From contig JAKAXN010000007.1 in the NCBI GenBank assembly GCA_021816565.1, positions 1-30,226 on the forward strand: a stretch of DNA of 30,226 bases, given 5' to 3'. The position numbers were made by a program, and so were the translations under genes. Positions 14,703-22,745 of the stretch are shown here, piece after piece; the first letter of the stretch is position 1; every line of letters begins with the position of its first letter. The notes under the pieces were generated by a model. It worked only from the letters and a program-made list of their open reading frames with translations, was not told where the DNA came from and made no database searches. The stretch is from Actinomycetes bacterium (GTDB lineage: Bacteria; Actinomycetota; Acidimicrobiia; Acidimicrobiales; Palsa-688).

Positions 14703-16109
14703 TCACTCGGCCAAGGTGATCAGCCCGTAGTGCCCGTCGTAGCGGAGGTAGAGGACCGAGCCCCGGCCTGTGGCACCGTCGGCGTAGAACACGAACGCCA
14801 TACCGCCGCTGCTCAGCTGCTCCATGGCCTCGGCCACCGCCAGTCGGGGGACCGGCCTGTCGTCCGGCTCCACCGGGTAGACCCCGCTGCTCGGAGGCGG
14901 CCCCGGCCGCAGACGGCGAAGCCGGTAGGGGCCCTCACCCCGCTTCTCCACCACGCTGTCGGAGCCGGTGTCGATGTCGAGGAACAGGTAGAAGCCGTAG
15001 TCGAGCTGCTCCATGTCGAATATGGCCTCTTCGAGGGTCTGCCCCTCCGGCAGGAAGACCTTGTGGCGGACCAGCTCCCGCTCGTCGGCCGGGCGGTCGA
15101 AGAACGTGGGCCGGCTGCTGGGGAGATCCCCGTGCTGCCACTCGCCGGGTGCGGCCCGGCCGGGGGTGAAGCGGTGCAGGGCCTCGAAGCGGCGCTGCCG
15201 GTGCTCGAGCTGGTCAGCCAGCCGGCGCTGAAGCAGGTCGACGGCCAGACGCATCTCCTCGGAGGCCACGTGGGCGCCGACGAAGCTTCCGTTGAGATCC
15301 AGCTGCACCGAGGCCAGGGCCGGCCGCTCCCGGGCCGGGTCGGGCGACAGTTCCAGCTTCACGTAGGAGCCGAGCAGCGGTTCCACCAGCCGCTCGGTGA
15401 CCCGGCCGATCCTCTGCCGGGCGTAATCCACCACGTCCGGCTCCACCTCGCCGCGGGTGGTCACCACCAGTGCCGCCGCCGCGGTCCCCGCCTCCACCGC
15501 CCCGGCGGGAAGAGGCTGGTCCATCCATTGCTCGACGATGAGGTGGTGCACCACCCGGCTCACCACCTCGAACCCGCCCTGGGGGAGATCCCATCGGGCA
15601 ATGACCCTCGCATCCCCGCCCCGCACGCTCGGCGACACAGCCGAGGCGTAGGCCGGGACCGCCATCAGGTGCGAGCGGATCAGCCGGGCAGCCACCAGGC
15701 TGGTCCCGTCGAGATGGATGACCACGTCGGGGCTGTAGAGGCGCAGCGCCTCGTCGACCTCGCCCCCGGCCAGGTGGCGGCCCCACGCCGCCACGACCTG
15801 CAGCGGGTGGAGGGGGAGGTTCCGGCTGTACTCGGGATGCCGGTCGGTCGCCGGGTCGGAAGCGCCCGAAGCGGCGCTCCGGGCGCCGACCAGATCCCCG
15901 CCCCTGCCGTTGCCCCGGTGGCTGCGCAGGCGCACGTCCACCGCCGACTCCACACCGTCGCGTCGGGCGATGTCGAAGTGCACCCTGGCTCCCACCTGCC
16001 GGGCGGCCGGGACCACCTCGGCGAGTCGGGCGTGGTAGGTCCGGTTCTCCCGCCGCACTCCCACCTGCTGAGCACTGGCGTCGACCCAGGCGATCAGACC
16101 GTAAGGCAT
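14703..16109 (-). CDS. Multi-domain ribosome hibernation factor (OB-like, NTF2-like, S30AE, two S30AE-C units)
   Basis: A 468-residue cytoplasmic protein with unusual architecture. Residues 1-62 (GLIAWVDASAQQVGV, GARVHFDIARRDGV) look like a cold-shock/OB fold. Residues 103-198 (QVVAAWGRHLAGGEVDEALR, SRVVHHLIVEQWMDQP) look like an NTF2/SnoaL domain. Residues 215-305 resemble the S30AE (HPF/RaiA) ribosome-binding domain. Residues 346-397 (VRHKVFLPEGQTLEEAIFDM) are a clear S30AE C-terminal dimerisation domain, and 420-466 (DGHYGLITLAE) are a second, weaker copy. HPF proteins stall and pair 70S ribosomes in stress; the closest known analogues are actinobacterial dormancy-linked factors. ATG 16109 has AAAGGAGG 8 nt upstream; the GTG at 16115 is too close to it. 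Confidence 0.8.
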   Translation of the reverse strand: MPYGLIAWVDASAQQVGVRRENRTYHARLAEVVPAARQVGARVHFDIARRDGVESAVDVRLRSHRGNGRGGDLVGARSAASGASDPATDRHPEYSRNLPLHPLQVVAAWGRHLAGGEVDEALRLYSPDVVIHLDGTSLVAARLIRSHLMAVPAYASAVSPSVRGGDARVIARWDLPQGGFEVVSRVVHHLIVEQWMDQPLPAGAVEAGTAAAALVVTTRGEVEPDVVDYARQRIGRVTERLVEPLLGSYVKLELSPDPARERPALASVQLDLNGSFVGAHVASEEMRLAVDLLQRRLADQLEHRQRRFEALHRFTPGRAAPGEWQHGDLPSSRPTFFDRPADERELVRHKVFLPEGQTLEEAIFDMEQLDYGFYLFLDIDTGSDSVVEKRGEGPYRLRRLRPGPPPSSGVYPVEPDDRPVPRLAVAEAMEQLSSGGMAFVFYADGATGRGSVLYLRYDGHYGLITLAE

Positions 16110-16213
16110 GACCACAGCCTCCTTTCCGATCCACTACCAGTCTCCCGGGGCGGGGCGCGGAGGCGAAAGAGCCGTTCGGCGGTTCAGGCGCTCGCTGGGC
16201 GGACGCGGACAGG

Positions 16214-16756
16214 TCAGCGGGCGGAGCTGTACCTGGAGGGGTCCGTGGCCGGCAGGCCGTCGTCCCCGTCGCCCTCATCGTCGTAGGAGGGGCCGATGGC
16301 TGCGGTGCCCAGTGCGATGGTGACGAAGAGCAGGAGGGTGATGCCGTGGACGATCGAGCAGTACAGGCAGATGGCGTCCAGCCGGAACAACTCGGCGTAG
16401 ATCAGCCAGAGGATCATGCCCACACCGGCTACCGCCCCGGCCAGGCGCAGCCACCGGATCACCGGTTGGGCGGACCGCCACGCCCACGGACTGCACAGGA
16501 TGGCCATGACGATGAAGAAGCCGAGCCCGGTGTCCGACACCGGAACCCCCATGATCCGGGAATAGCTGCTGGTGGTGACCTTGGCGCAGTCGACCAGCCC
16601 CTTGTCCGAGCAGGCCAGGACCTTGGCCGTGGTGTAGTGGGCGTAGGTCAAGTAGCCCGACACCGCGATGCCGGCGACGCACAGGACGCTCGACACCGCG
16701 GCTGGCCACCGTCGGGTCCCGTCAGCCGACCGGGCCGGGGCCGGCTCAGCCTCCAC
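16214..16756 (-). CDS. VKOR family membrane oxidoreductase
   Basis: A 180-residue integral membrane protein with four or five helices. It has the loop pair Cys49/Cys57 (CSDKGLVDC) and the quinone-proximal CxxC at Cys130-Cys133 (CLYC), with the conserved Ser in VTTSSYS. In Actinobacteria VKOR replaces DsbB: it reoxidises a thioredoxin-like partner and sends electrons to quinone. The partner is probably the DUF929 protein just upstream, whose 3' end it overlaps by 11 bp. The acidic C-terminal tail (DDEGDGDD) is likely cytosolic. All active-site Cys are present. Confidence 0.93.
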   Translation of the reverse strand: MEAEPAPARSADGTRRWPAAVSSVLCVAGIAVSGYLTYAHYTTAKVLACSDKGLVDCAKVTTSSYSRIMGVPVSDTGLGFFIVMAILCSPWAWRSAQPVIRWLRLAGAVAGVGMILWLIYAELFRLDAICLYCSIVHGITLLLFVTIALGTAAIGPSYDDEGDGDDGLPATDPSRYSSAR

Positions 16757-17711
16757 TGCTGGAGCCCTGGTTGCCCGAGACCGCTTGGCCGGTCTTCAGA
16801 GACGCCGGCACGCTGGCGCAGACGGTGGCCGGCTGGTCGTTGGTCAGGGAGCACATGACGCCGATGAGGTGCCCCGCTACCGCTTCAGCCGCCCGGGAGG
16901 TCGGATTGGATGCGCTGGTCATGTAACCGACGGCGCTGTCGAAGCTCTTGTTGGACAGGGCCGCCCCGTCGTATTCGGTCCCCGAGACCAGGAACCTGCC
17001 GCCCAGGTCGACGAAGGGGATCGAACCTCCGGAGCCCTGCGTATAGGGAGGGGCGTCATAGGTGTTGATCAGCTTGGTCTGCGCCGCGGTCGGCTTCTCC
17101 AGAGGCTTCCCTAGCCGGTCCTGCAGCTCCACGGAGGTGAAGTCCAGGTACGGGCTGGTGTAGCTGGAGCCGTAGAAGCTGAATGTGGGGGTGTTGGCGT
17201 TGACGTCGGTGGAGGACGACTTGGTGCTCGACAGCTGGTGGAAGGTGCCGAACTTCGACAGCGCCATCACCAGGGGCCAGCGCTCGGCGGCGCAGTACGG
17301 GCAGTATTCGGCGCCGATGTAGACGATCTGCGGCTTTCCGGCGCTGGTGAGCGCCGGGGTGGTGGCGGGCAGGTTGGTGGGTGGGCTGACCGTTCCCGGC
17401 GCCGCCGCTCCGGCGGCGGCCACCAGGGTGCTGACCGGGACGGAACCCACCTGGTCCAGCTGCGCGGCGGTCACCGTGGCACGGGAGTTGGAGCCCGAGC
17501 CCGAGCCCGAGGTCACCTTCACGATGACGAGCACAGCCACCACGATCAGGACCACGGCGGAGGCGATGATGGCGAGCCAGCGCTGCTGGCGCCGGCGGCG
17601 GTTGGCCTCGGAGCGGGTCGGAGGACGCCTCGGGGCCCCCGGCTTGCCCCTGCCGACCGAGCCCCGGGGCGGGACTTTGGATGCCGGTGGGGTGGGTCTC
17701 TGCTTTGCCAT
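16746..17711 (-). CDS. DUF929 membrane-anchored thioredoxin-like protein
   Basis: A protein of about 321 residues. A basic, Pro-rich N-terminus (1-44) precedes one hydrophobic helix (about 46-66), so the rest faces outside. A Gly/Ser linker leads to a DUF929-type thioredoxin-like region with CPYC (137-140) in [19 protein letters not shown], and [15 protein letters not shown], which supplies a cis-Pro-like turn. It is probably an extracytoplasmic disulfide carrier served by the overlapping VKOR gene. ATG 17711 (MAKQRPTPP) is preferred because a TACCAT -10 lies at 17767-17762 upstream; the longer frame from 17870 would run through this promoter. Two further Cys near the C-terminus ([12 protein letters not shown]) may form a structural or second redox pair. 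Confidence 0.85.
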   Translation of the reverse strand: MAKQRPTPPASKVPPRGSVGRGKPGAPRRPPTRSEANRRRRQQRWLAIIASAVVLIVVAVLVIVKVTSGSGSGSNSRATVTAAQLDQVGSVPVSTLVAAAGAAAPGTVSPPTNLPATTPALTSAGKPQIVYIGAEYCPYCAAERWPLVMALSKFGTFHQLSSTKSSSTDVNANTPTFSFYGSSYTSPYLDFTSVELQDRLGKPLEKPTAAQTKLINTYDAPPYTQGSGGSIPFVDLGGRFLVSGTEYDGAALSNKSFDSAVGYMTSASNPTSRAAEAVAGHLIGVMCSLTNDQPATVCASVPASLKTGQAVSGNQGSSSGG

Positions 17712-17761
17712 GCTGTTGCTCTCGGTCGTCCGGTTCGGAGCCGCCCAGGCGGCCGTGGCAC

Positions 17762-17792
17762 ATGGTAGCGGCCCCCTGTCCGATCGACAGGG
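17762..17792 (-). promoter_or_regulatory. DUF929/VKOR promoter with inverted repeat near -35
   Basis: On the minus strand TACCAT (17767-17762) is a -10 box about 50 nt before ATG 17711. Next to it, CCCTGTC (17774-17780) and GACAGGG (17786-17792) form a 7-bp inverted repeat, spacer CGATC, over the expected -35 region. This looks like an operator; the regulator is unknown. Confidence 0.4.
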
Positions 17793-17871
17793 AGTCGAAC
17801 TGCCGCATCTCCGGATCCCACCCGGGGGGTCGGCGGCGGGGCCGATCACCGGCCCCGCCGCCGGGCGCACG

Positions 17872-18663
17872 TCAGCTGGCCAGGCGACGGGCGGCCGGCG
17901 TGGCCGCCGCGGACTTGGCGAGGGTCCGGGCCTTGCCGGCGGCGTCGGCGACCAGGTCGGCCTTGGCGGCGTTCCTGGCGAGGGTCCGGGCCTTGCCGGC
18001 TGCGCCGGCGACCAGGTCGGCCTTGGCGGCGTTCCTGGCCAGGCCGGCGACCCGGTCCGCCACCACCGCAGCCCCTACCGTCCTGCCGGTTGCTCCGACG
18101 GCGCCGTGGGCCAGGCGGGAGGTGGCGGCACCCCGGGCCGCGCCGGCCGCCTTCGACGCGGCCGCTCCCTTGGCCGCGGTGACGGCCGTCCTGGCCACCG
18201 GGCCTCCGGCCGCAGCCGCAGTCACGGCCCGCCGGGCTGCCCGCTGGGATCGCCAGCCCATCGACGGGCGGCCCTCCGTGTCGACCGCTTCGAGGAGCAG
18301 GCCTCCCATCATCGCCAGGTTCTTGAGGAAGTGGCCCTGCTGCTGGGACCGCTCCCGGGGATCCTCGACGTCCCAGAAGCGGTGACCGGCGTAGGTGGTC
18401 GGAACCAGGGATGTCATCAGCGCCAGCGCCGAGAGGCGGCGGAACTTGCCCATGGCCAGCATCGTCCCGGCGACGACGTGGGTGGCGGCGTTGATCCGGA
18501 CCAGCATCTCGGTGTCCTGCGGCAGACCTACCTTCGCGGCCAACTGCGGAGCCACCGGATCGGCCTTCTCGACCCTCGGTCCGGGGTTGCGCAGGACGTC
18601 GATCCCGCTGGTGACGAACACTGCGGCGAGCATGGGGCGGGCGAGGAATCGGGTGGGACTCAT
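17872..18663 (-). CDS. DoxX-family membrane protein with Ala/Lys-rich repeat tail
   Basis: A 263-residue protein. Residues 1-140 are DoxX-like: [59 protein letters not shown] and [19 protein letters not shown], giving about four membrane helices. DoxX proteins are linked to quinone and thiol redox; in mycobacteria one joins SodA and SseA in an oxidative-stress complex. From about residue 145 the sequence turns Ala/Lys/Arg-rich without helix-breaking residues, with two near-identical 20-residue units ([20 protein letters not shown]), encoded by a 60-bp tandem repeat. Such a basic amphipathic tail could bind membrane, DNA or protein. ATG 18663 has an imperfect TAGGCG 7 nt upstream. Confidence 0.83.
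   Translation of the reverse strand: MSPTRFLARPMLAAVFVTSGIDVLRNPGPRVEKADPVAPQLAAKVGLPQDTEMLVRINAATHVVAGTMLAMGKFRRLSALALMTSLVPTTYAGHRFWDVEDPRERSQQQGHFLKNLAMMGGLLLEAVDTEGRPSMGWRSQRAARRAVTAAAAGGPVARTAVTAAKGAAASKAAGAARGAATSRLAHGAVGATGRTVGAAVVADRVAGLARNAAKADLVAGAAGKARTLARNAAKADLVADAAGKARTLAKSAAATPAARRLAS
17916..18035. repeat. Two tandem 60-bp repeats inside the DoxX-like gene
   Basis: The units 17916-17975 and 17976-18035 differ at only two positions that I can see, and a decayed third unit begins at 18036. They keep the reading frame (20 codons each) and encode the Ala/Lys-rich tail. Confidence 0.85.
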
Positions 18664-18738
18664 GCCTTCGCGCCTACCCCGCTCGGGCCGTTGTCACTCC
18701 ACCCCCATCTCCGAAACATAAACGGATCTTCTCCCCGG

Positions 18739-18771
18739 TGTAACCGGTCATTCGCCTGCTTTTCGCCTGGG
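18739..18771 (+). promoter_or_regulatory. PHO-box-like triple 11-nt direct repeat upstream of the phosphoesterase
   Basis: Three units spaced by exactly 11 nt: TGTAACC-GGTC (18739), ATTCGCC-TGCT (18750) and TTTCGCC-TGGG (18761). The actinobacterial PhoP box is built of 11-nt units near GTTCACC plus 4 nt; units two and three match 5 of 7. The gene downstream is a phosphoesterase, which fits phosphate control. This is inferred from sequence only. Confidence 0.45.
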
Positions 18772-18820
18772 TCCGCAAGGGTCGGGGCCGTCCCCAAACG
18801 GCATTCTCGGAGGAAAAAAA

Positions 18821-20545
18821 TTGCACAGGCGGTATCTGCTCATGACCGGAGGGGCGGCGCTGGCCGTCGCGGGTCTCTCTGCGATCCCCACCATCCCGGT
18901 CGCCTCGGCCGACCCCGGCGGCCACCACGTCCACGGCCCGGTGACCACCACGCCCATCAAGCACCTCGTGGTCATCTTCCAGGAGAACGTCTCGTTCGAC
19001 CACTACTTCGGTACCTACCCGAAGGCTGCCAACCTGTCGGGTGAGAACCCCTTCCACGCGGCTCCGGGTACCCCGACGGTCAACGGGCTCAGCACCTCGC
19101 TGCTGCGCGCCAACCCCAACATGTCCAACCCGCAGCGGTTGACCCCGGCCCAGGCCCTCACCTGCGACCAGGACCACGGCTACGTCGCCGAGCAGAATGC
19201 CTTCGACCACGGGCTCATGGACCACTTCGTCCAGAGCACCGGCCACAGCGTCGGCCTGGCCGCCTGCCTGGCCGCGGTGGGCAACAAGGCCCCGGTGGCG
19301 GGATCGTCGCCGAACTACGCGGTCATGGACTACTTCGACGGCAACACCGTCACCGGGCTGTGGAACTACGCCCAGCACTTCGCCATGAGCGACAACTCCT
19401 ACGGCACCACCATGGGCCCGTCGACCCCGGGGGCCTTGAACGTCGCGGTCGGCAACACCTATGGAGCCATCTGCGGCCCGACCCGGGCCGTGATCAACGC
19501 CCCTGCCTGCTCGGCTGCGACCCCGCCGCCCCCCACCCCCGGAAGCGTCGCCCCGGCCGGGGAGGGCACCGACTACAACGACGCCGACCCGCTGTACGAC
19601 GCCTGCTCCGACAACGCGACCAACGGGGGCACCTACACCGCTTCGGCGGACATTGCCATGGGCGGAGCCAACATCGGCGACCTGCTCGACCGGTCCGGGG
19701 TGACCTGGGGATGGTTCCAGGGCGGGTTCTCCGCTCCCGGCTACGTGCCCGGTAGGCCCTCGACCGACGATCTGGCCGCCGTCTGCACCGCCACCCACCG
19801 GAATGTGGGCGGCGCGACCGTCACCGACTACATCCCCCACCACGAGCCGTTCCAGTACTTCGCGTCGACGGCCAACCCCCGGCACCTGCCTCCCACCTCG
19901 GTGGCCATGATCGGGCGCCAGGACCAGGCCAACCACCAGTACGCCCTCAGGGACTTCTGGGCAGCCGCCGACTCCGGCAACCTGCCCGCCGTGTCGTACC
20001 TGAAGGCCCCGGCCTACCAGGACGGCCACGCCGGGTACTCGGACCCGACCGACGAGCAGCACTTCCTGGTCGACACCGTCAACCGGCTCGAGAAGCTGCC
20101 CAGCTGGAGCAGCACCGCCGTGGTGATCAACTACGACGACAGCGACGGCTGGTACGACCACCAGATGGGCCCGATCCTGACCCAGTCACAGAGCTCGCTC
20201 GACACCCTGTCGGGCACCAACCAGTGCGGGACCGATCCTGCAGCTGTCCCGATGACCGACGCCGGCACCCCTGAGCAGGGCCGCTGCGGGGTCGGCCCCC
20301 GCCTCCCCATGATGGTGATCTCGCCCTGGGCCAAGCGCAACTTCGTGGACAACTCCTTCACCGACCAGACCTCGGTCGTGCGTTTCATCGAGGACAACTG
20401 GTTGGGAGGACAGCGCATCGGAGACGGCAACGGTGACGCCATGGCCGGCAGCCTCGACACCATGTTCGACTTCAGCCGGCCGGCCGCCCCCAGGCTGTTT
20501 CTCGACCCGGCCACCGGTGAGCCTCTCGCCGGCGACCGGGCCTGA
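18821..20545 (+). CDS. Secreted phosphoesterase (phospholipase C / acid phosphatase superfamily)
   Basis: A 574-residue exported enzyme of the phosphoesterase family (pfam04185: bacterial phospholipases C and AcpA-type acid phosphatases). The N-terminus HRRYLLMTGGAALAVAGLSAIP has twin arginines and looks like a Tat signal with an ASA-D cleavage site near residue 30. The metal-site motif is IFQENVSFDHYFGTYP (about 51-66). Further family blocks are FDHGLMDHF, MDYFDGNTV, VVINYDDSDGWYDHQMGP (metal-binding DDSDGWYDH) and RLPMMVISPWAKRNFVDNSF, followed by SVVRFIEDNW. It lacks the extra C-terminal domains of the larger haemolytic phospholipases, so phosphatase or phosphodiesterase activity is open. 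The start is TTG 18821, because GGAGG lies 7 nt upstream; ATG 18842 would cut off the Arg pair. Confidence 0.9.
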   Translation: MHRRYLLMTGGAALAVAGLSAIPTIPVASADPGGHHVHGPVTTTPIKHLVVIFQENVSFDHYFGTYPKAANLSGENPFHAAPGTPTVNGLSTSLLRANPNMSNPQRLTPAQALTCDQDHGYVAEQNAFDHGLMDHFVQSTGHSVGLAACLAAVGNKAPVAGSSPNYAVMDYFDGNTVTGLWNYAQHFAMSDNSYGTTMGPSTPGALNVAVGNTYGAICGPTRAVINAPACSAATPPPPTPGSVAPAGEGTDYNDADPLYDACSDNATNGGTYTASADIAMGGANIGDLLDRSGVTWGWFQGGFSAPGYVPGRPSTDDLAAVCTATHRNVGGATVTDYIPHHEPFQYFASTANPRHLPPTSVAMIGRQDQANHQYALRDFWAAADSGNLPAVSYLKAPAYQDGHAGYSDPTDEQHFLVDTVNRLEKLPSWSSTAVVINYDDSDGWYDHQMGPILTQSQSSLDTLSGTNQCGTDPAAVPMTDAGTPEQGRCGVGPRLPMMVISPWAKRNFVDNSFTDQTSVVRFIEDNWLGGQRIGDGNGDAMAGSLDTMFDFSRPAAPRLFLDPATGEPLAGDRA

Positions 20546-20554
20546 GCCGTTCCA

Positions 20555-20618
20555 GACCCACCAACGGGTGGAAGGGGCGCCCCGCTCGCCGGGAGCGCCC
20601 CTTCCCGCCCGTTGGGTC
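20555..20618. terminator. Long stem-loop between phosphoesterase and galK
   Basis: The arms 20555-20580 and 20595-20618 pair almost throughout (from GACCCA outside to GGGGCGC inside), with a two-base bulge and a 14-nt loop. It lies between two convergent genes and is a likely two-way terminator, although no T-run follows. Confidence 0.65.
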
Positions 20619-20671
20619 GGCGTCAGGCGACCGCTTGCGAACACTTCGTAGCCCCGTCGCCCCTGCCCCGG

Positions 20672-21829
20672 TCAAGCCACCCGCCCAGCCGGACCCGACG
20701 CCACGGCCTCGAATACTGCGGCCGGGGTCCGGCCCAGGGGCGCCAGGGCCGCGGAGGCGGCCGCTCGGACCACGCCCTCGGGCAGGCCCACCACCAGGGC
20801 CGAGCCGCCGAAGCCGCCTCCCGTCATCCGGGCCCCGGGCGCCCCGGCGGCCAGCACCGATTCCACCACCGCATCGAGTTCGGGGCACGACACCTCGAAG
20901 TCGTCGCGCAGCGAGCAGTGGGAGGCGTAGAGCAGATCGCCCACGCCGATACCGGTCCGCAGCCGGGCCACGGTTTCCTCCACCCGCAGGTTCTCGCTCA
21001 CCACGTGGCGGGCCCGGGCGGCCAACGGCCCGGTCAGACGGGAGCGGATCATGTCAGCGTCGGCGCCCCGCAGGTCCGCCAGTCCGAGCGCCGCGGCCGC
21101 CGCCTCGCACTCGTGCCGTCGGTCGCCGTAGCCGCCGGTCATGTGGTCGTGGCGCACGCCGGTGTCGACGATCACCAGGGGCCCGATCCCGTCGAGAGGG
21201 ACCGGGGTGGTCTCGTCGGTGGCGAAGTCGATCAGCAGGCCGTGGCCGGCTTCGGCGAGCAGCGCCGCCCGCTGGTCCAGGGTGCCCGTCGGAGCGCCGA
21301 CGAAGCGGGACTCGGCGTCATGGCAGATGCCGATCAGGCGGGCCGGCCCCAATCCGGCGCCCACCAGGTCGTCCAGCGCCACCGCCACCGCCGCGGTCAG
21401 AGCGGCGCTCGACGACAGGCCGCTGCCGAGCGGCACGGTCGAGTCCACCAGGATGTCGGCGCCCGGTATCTCTACGCCGGCCCGGGCGAACGCCCAAGCC
21501 ACCCCGAGCACGTAGCGGGCCCAGCCGGGCGGCCGGTCCGGTCCCAGGGAATCGAGATCGGCCTCCACCGGCTCGGATGGCCGGTCGCCAGGCACCTGCT
21601 GGCGGGACCAGCACCGCCACCGCCGGTCGGCCCGGAGGGCGACCGCCGCGCTGGTGCGCCGGTCGAGGGCGAACGGCAGGGCCAGACCCCGGTTGTAGTC
21701 GGTGTGCTCCCCGATGAGGTTGACCCGACCGGGGCCGGCCCACACCCCGGCCGCCGGTGCCCCCGTCAGGCGGAACAGGTCGTCGGCCAGCGCTGCCGGC
21801 GCCGGGATCTTTCCGGAGCCTGGTTGCAC
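20672..21829 (-). CDS. galK: Galactokinase
   Basis: A 385-residue GHMP kinase that phosphorylates galactose at C1 with ATP, the first committed Leloir step. Motifs: sugar site GRVNLIGEHTDYN (34-46), ATP loop PLGSGLSSSAAL (133-144), catalytic Asp185 in GTLDQ with Arg35, and the C-terminal GARMTGGGFGGSALV. The start is GTG 21829: TACTCT lies 7 nt upstream (21842-21837), and the resulting length matches the family. A longer frame from 21937 would add 36 non-conserved residues and overlap the start of the divergent hydrolase gene. No galT or galE is nearby. Confidence 0.93.
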   Translation of the reverse strand: MQPGSGKIPAPAALADDLFRLTGAPAAGVWAGPGRVNLIGEHTDYNRGLALPFALDRRTSAAVALRADRRWRCWSRQQVPGDRPSEPVEADLDSLGPDRPPGWARYVLGVAWAFARAGVEIPGADILVDSTVPLGSGLSSSAALTAAVAVALDDLVGAGLGPARLIGICHDAESRFVGAPTGTLDQRAALLAEAGHGLLIDFATDETTPVPLDGIGPLVIVDTGVRHDHMTGGYGDRRHECEAAAAALGLADLRGADADMIRSRLTGPLAARARHVVSENLRVEETVARLRTGIGVGDLLYASHCSLRDDFEVSCPELDAVVESVLAAGAPGARMTGGGFGGSALVVGLPEGVVRAAASAALAPLGRTPAAVFEAVASGPAGRVA

Positions 21830-21836
21830 GGCGCCG

Positions 21837-21842
21837 AGAGTA
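21837..21842 (-). promoter_or_regulatory. Leaderless -10 box of galK
   Basis: On the minus strand TACTCT is followed by 7 nt and then the GTG at 21829. This decides the start. Confidence 0.5.
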
Positions 21843-21935
21843 GCGGGACGGTCTTCGGGGTCGGGAGCCGGTGATCCGGCTGGGTCCTTGTCCTCTTCCG
21901 TTACGGTCGGGAGTGCAGCTTCGCTGGGTCCGACC

Positions 21936-22745
21936 ATGAATCGCAGCCAGGCCTATCGACGACCTCCCTCGTACCTGCTCGCACTTGAGGCACCTGTGGC
22001 GGTGCTCAACATGGCTGCCCTGGCCCCGGCGTGGCCTGTCCTCCAGCGGGCGCGGCGCGGTGACGGTCACCCGGTGCTGGTTCTCCCCGGTCTGGCGGCG
22101 TCGGATCTGTCCACCGGTATCCTGCGCCGCTATCTGCGGGGGCTGGGCTACCACGTGCACGACTGGGGGCTCGGGCGGAATGTCGGACCCACGGAGAAGA
22201 CCGTCCGCGGTCTCAGAGAGAGGGTGGACGACCTGGCCCGCCGTCACGGCCAGCCCATGAGCCTGGTGGGCTGGAGCCTCGGCGGTATCTACGCCCGGGA
22301 GTTGTCGCGCCACGCCCCGGCAGCCGTGCGCCAGGTGGTCACCCTCGGGACGCCGTTCCTGTTGCGAGACCCCCGGGCCAGCAACACAGGTGCCGTCTGG
22401 GGGGTGCTGCGGCGGGCGCACGGACCGGTCCGCCCCGACCTGTGGCCACAGGAGGAGGAGCGGGGGCCCCTACCGGTGCCGGCTACGTCGGTCTACACGC
22501 GCCATGACGGCATCGTGCCGTGGCGGGCGTGCCTCGAGATCGCTTCGCCCACCAGTGAGAGCATCGAGGTGACAGGTAGCCACATCGGGCTGGGTCACAA
22601 CCCCGCCGCGATGTGGGTCATCGCCGATCGGCTGGCTCTGCCGGCGGGCGAGTGGAGGCCGTTCCGCCCGGAGGGCCCGGGTCGCCTCCTGTTCCCGGCC
22701 CTGCGGACCGGGACCTCCCCGGTCGTCAGCGTCAGTGGCGGCTGA
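21936..22745 (+). CDS. Alpha/beta hydrolase, lipase-like
   Basis: A 269-residue alpha/beta hydrolase. HPVLVLPGLAASDLST (45-60) holds the oxyanion strand, and the nucleophile elbow is GWSLGG with Ser114. Asp191 (YTRHDGIVPW) and His216 or His221 (GSHIGLGHNP) complete the triad. It resembles actinobacterial triacylglycerol lipase or PGAP1-like hydrolases. There is no signal peptide; a moderately hydrophobic stretch at 17-35 could touch membrane. ATG 21936 is chosen over the longer frame from 21702, which would be antisense to galK. A TACGGT box at 21902-21907 would give a leader of about 22 nt. Its 3' end overlaps the opposing small membrane protein gene by 14 bp. Confidence 0.83.
   Translation: MNRSQAYRRPPSYLLALEAPVAVLNMAALAPAWPVLQRARRGDGHPVLVLPGLAASDLSTGILRRYLRGLGYHVHDWGLGRNVGPTEKTVRGLRERVDDLARRHGQPMSLVGWSLGGIYARELSRHAPAAVRQVVTLGTPFLLRDPRASNTGAVWGVLRRAHGPVRPDLWPQEEERGPLPVPATSVYTRHDGIVPWRACLEIASPTSESIEVTGSHIGLGHNPAAMWVIADRLALPAGEWRPFRPEGPGRLLFPALRTGTSPVVSVSGG

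Noticed and set aside
17771..17840. tRNA-like string (GGAGTCGAACTGCC) on the minus strand
   Set aside because: The would-be T stem (GGCAG/CCCTG) does not pair, and there is no acceptor, D arm or anticodon stem.
18394..18406. 13-bp match, GGTGGTCGGAACC, to the 3' end of tRNA-Phe (30153-30165), as a possible att repeat
   Set aside because: It lies in conserved DoxX codons (TTYAGHRF region), and the genes in between look like resident chromosome; probably chance.
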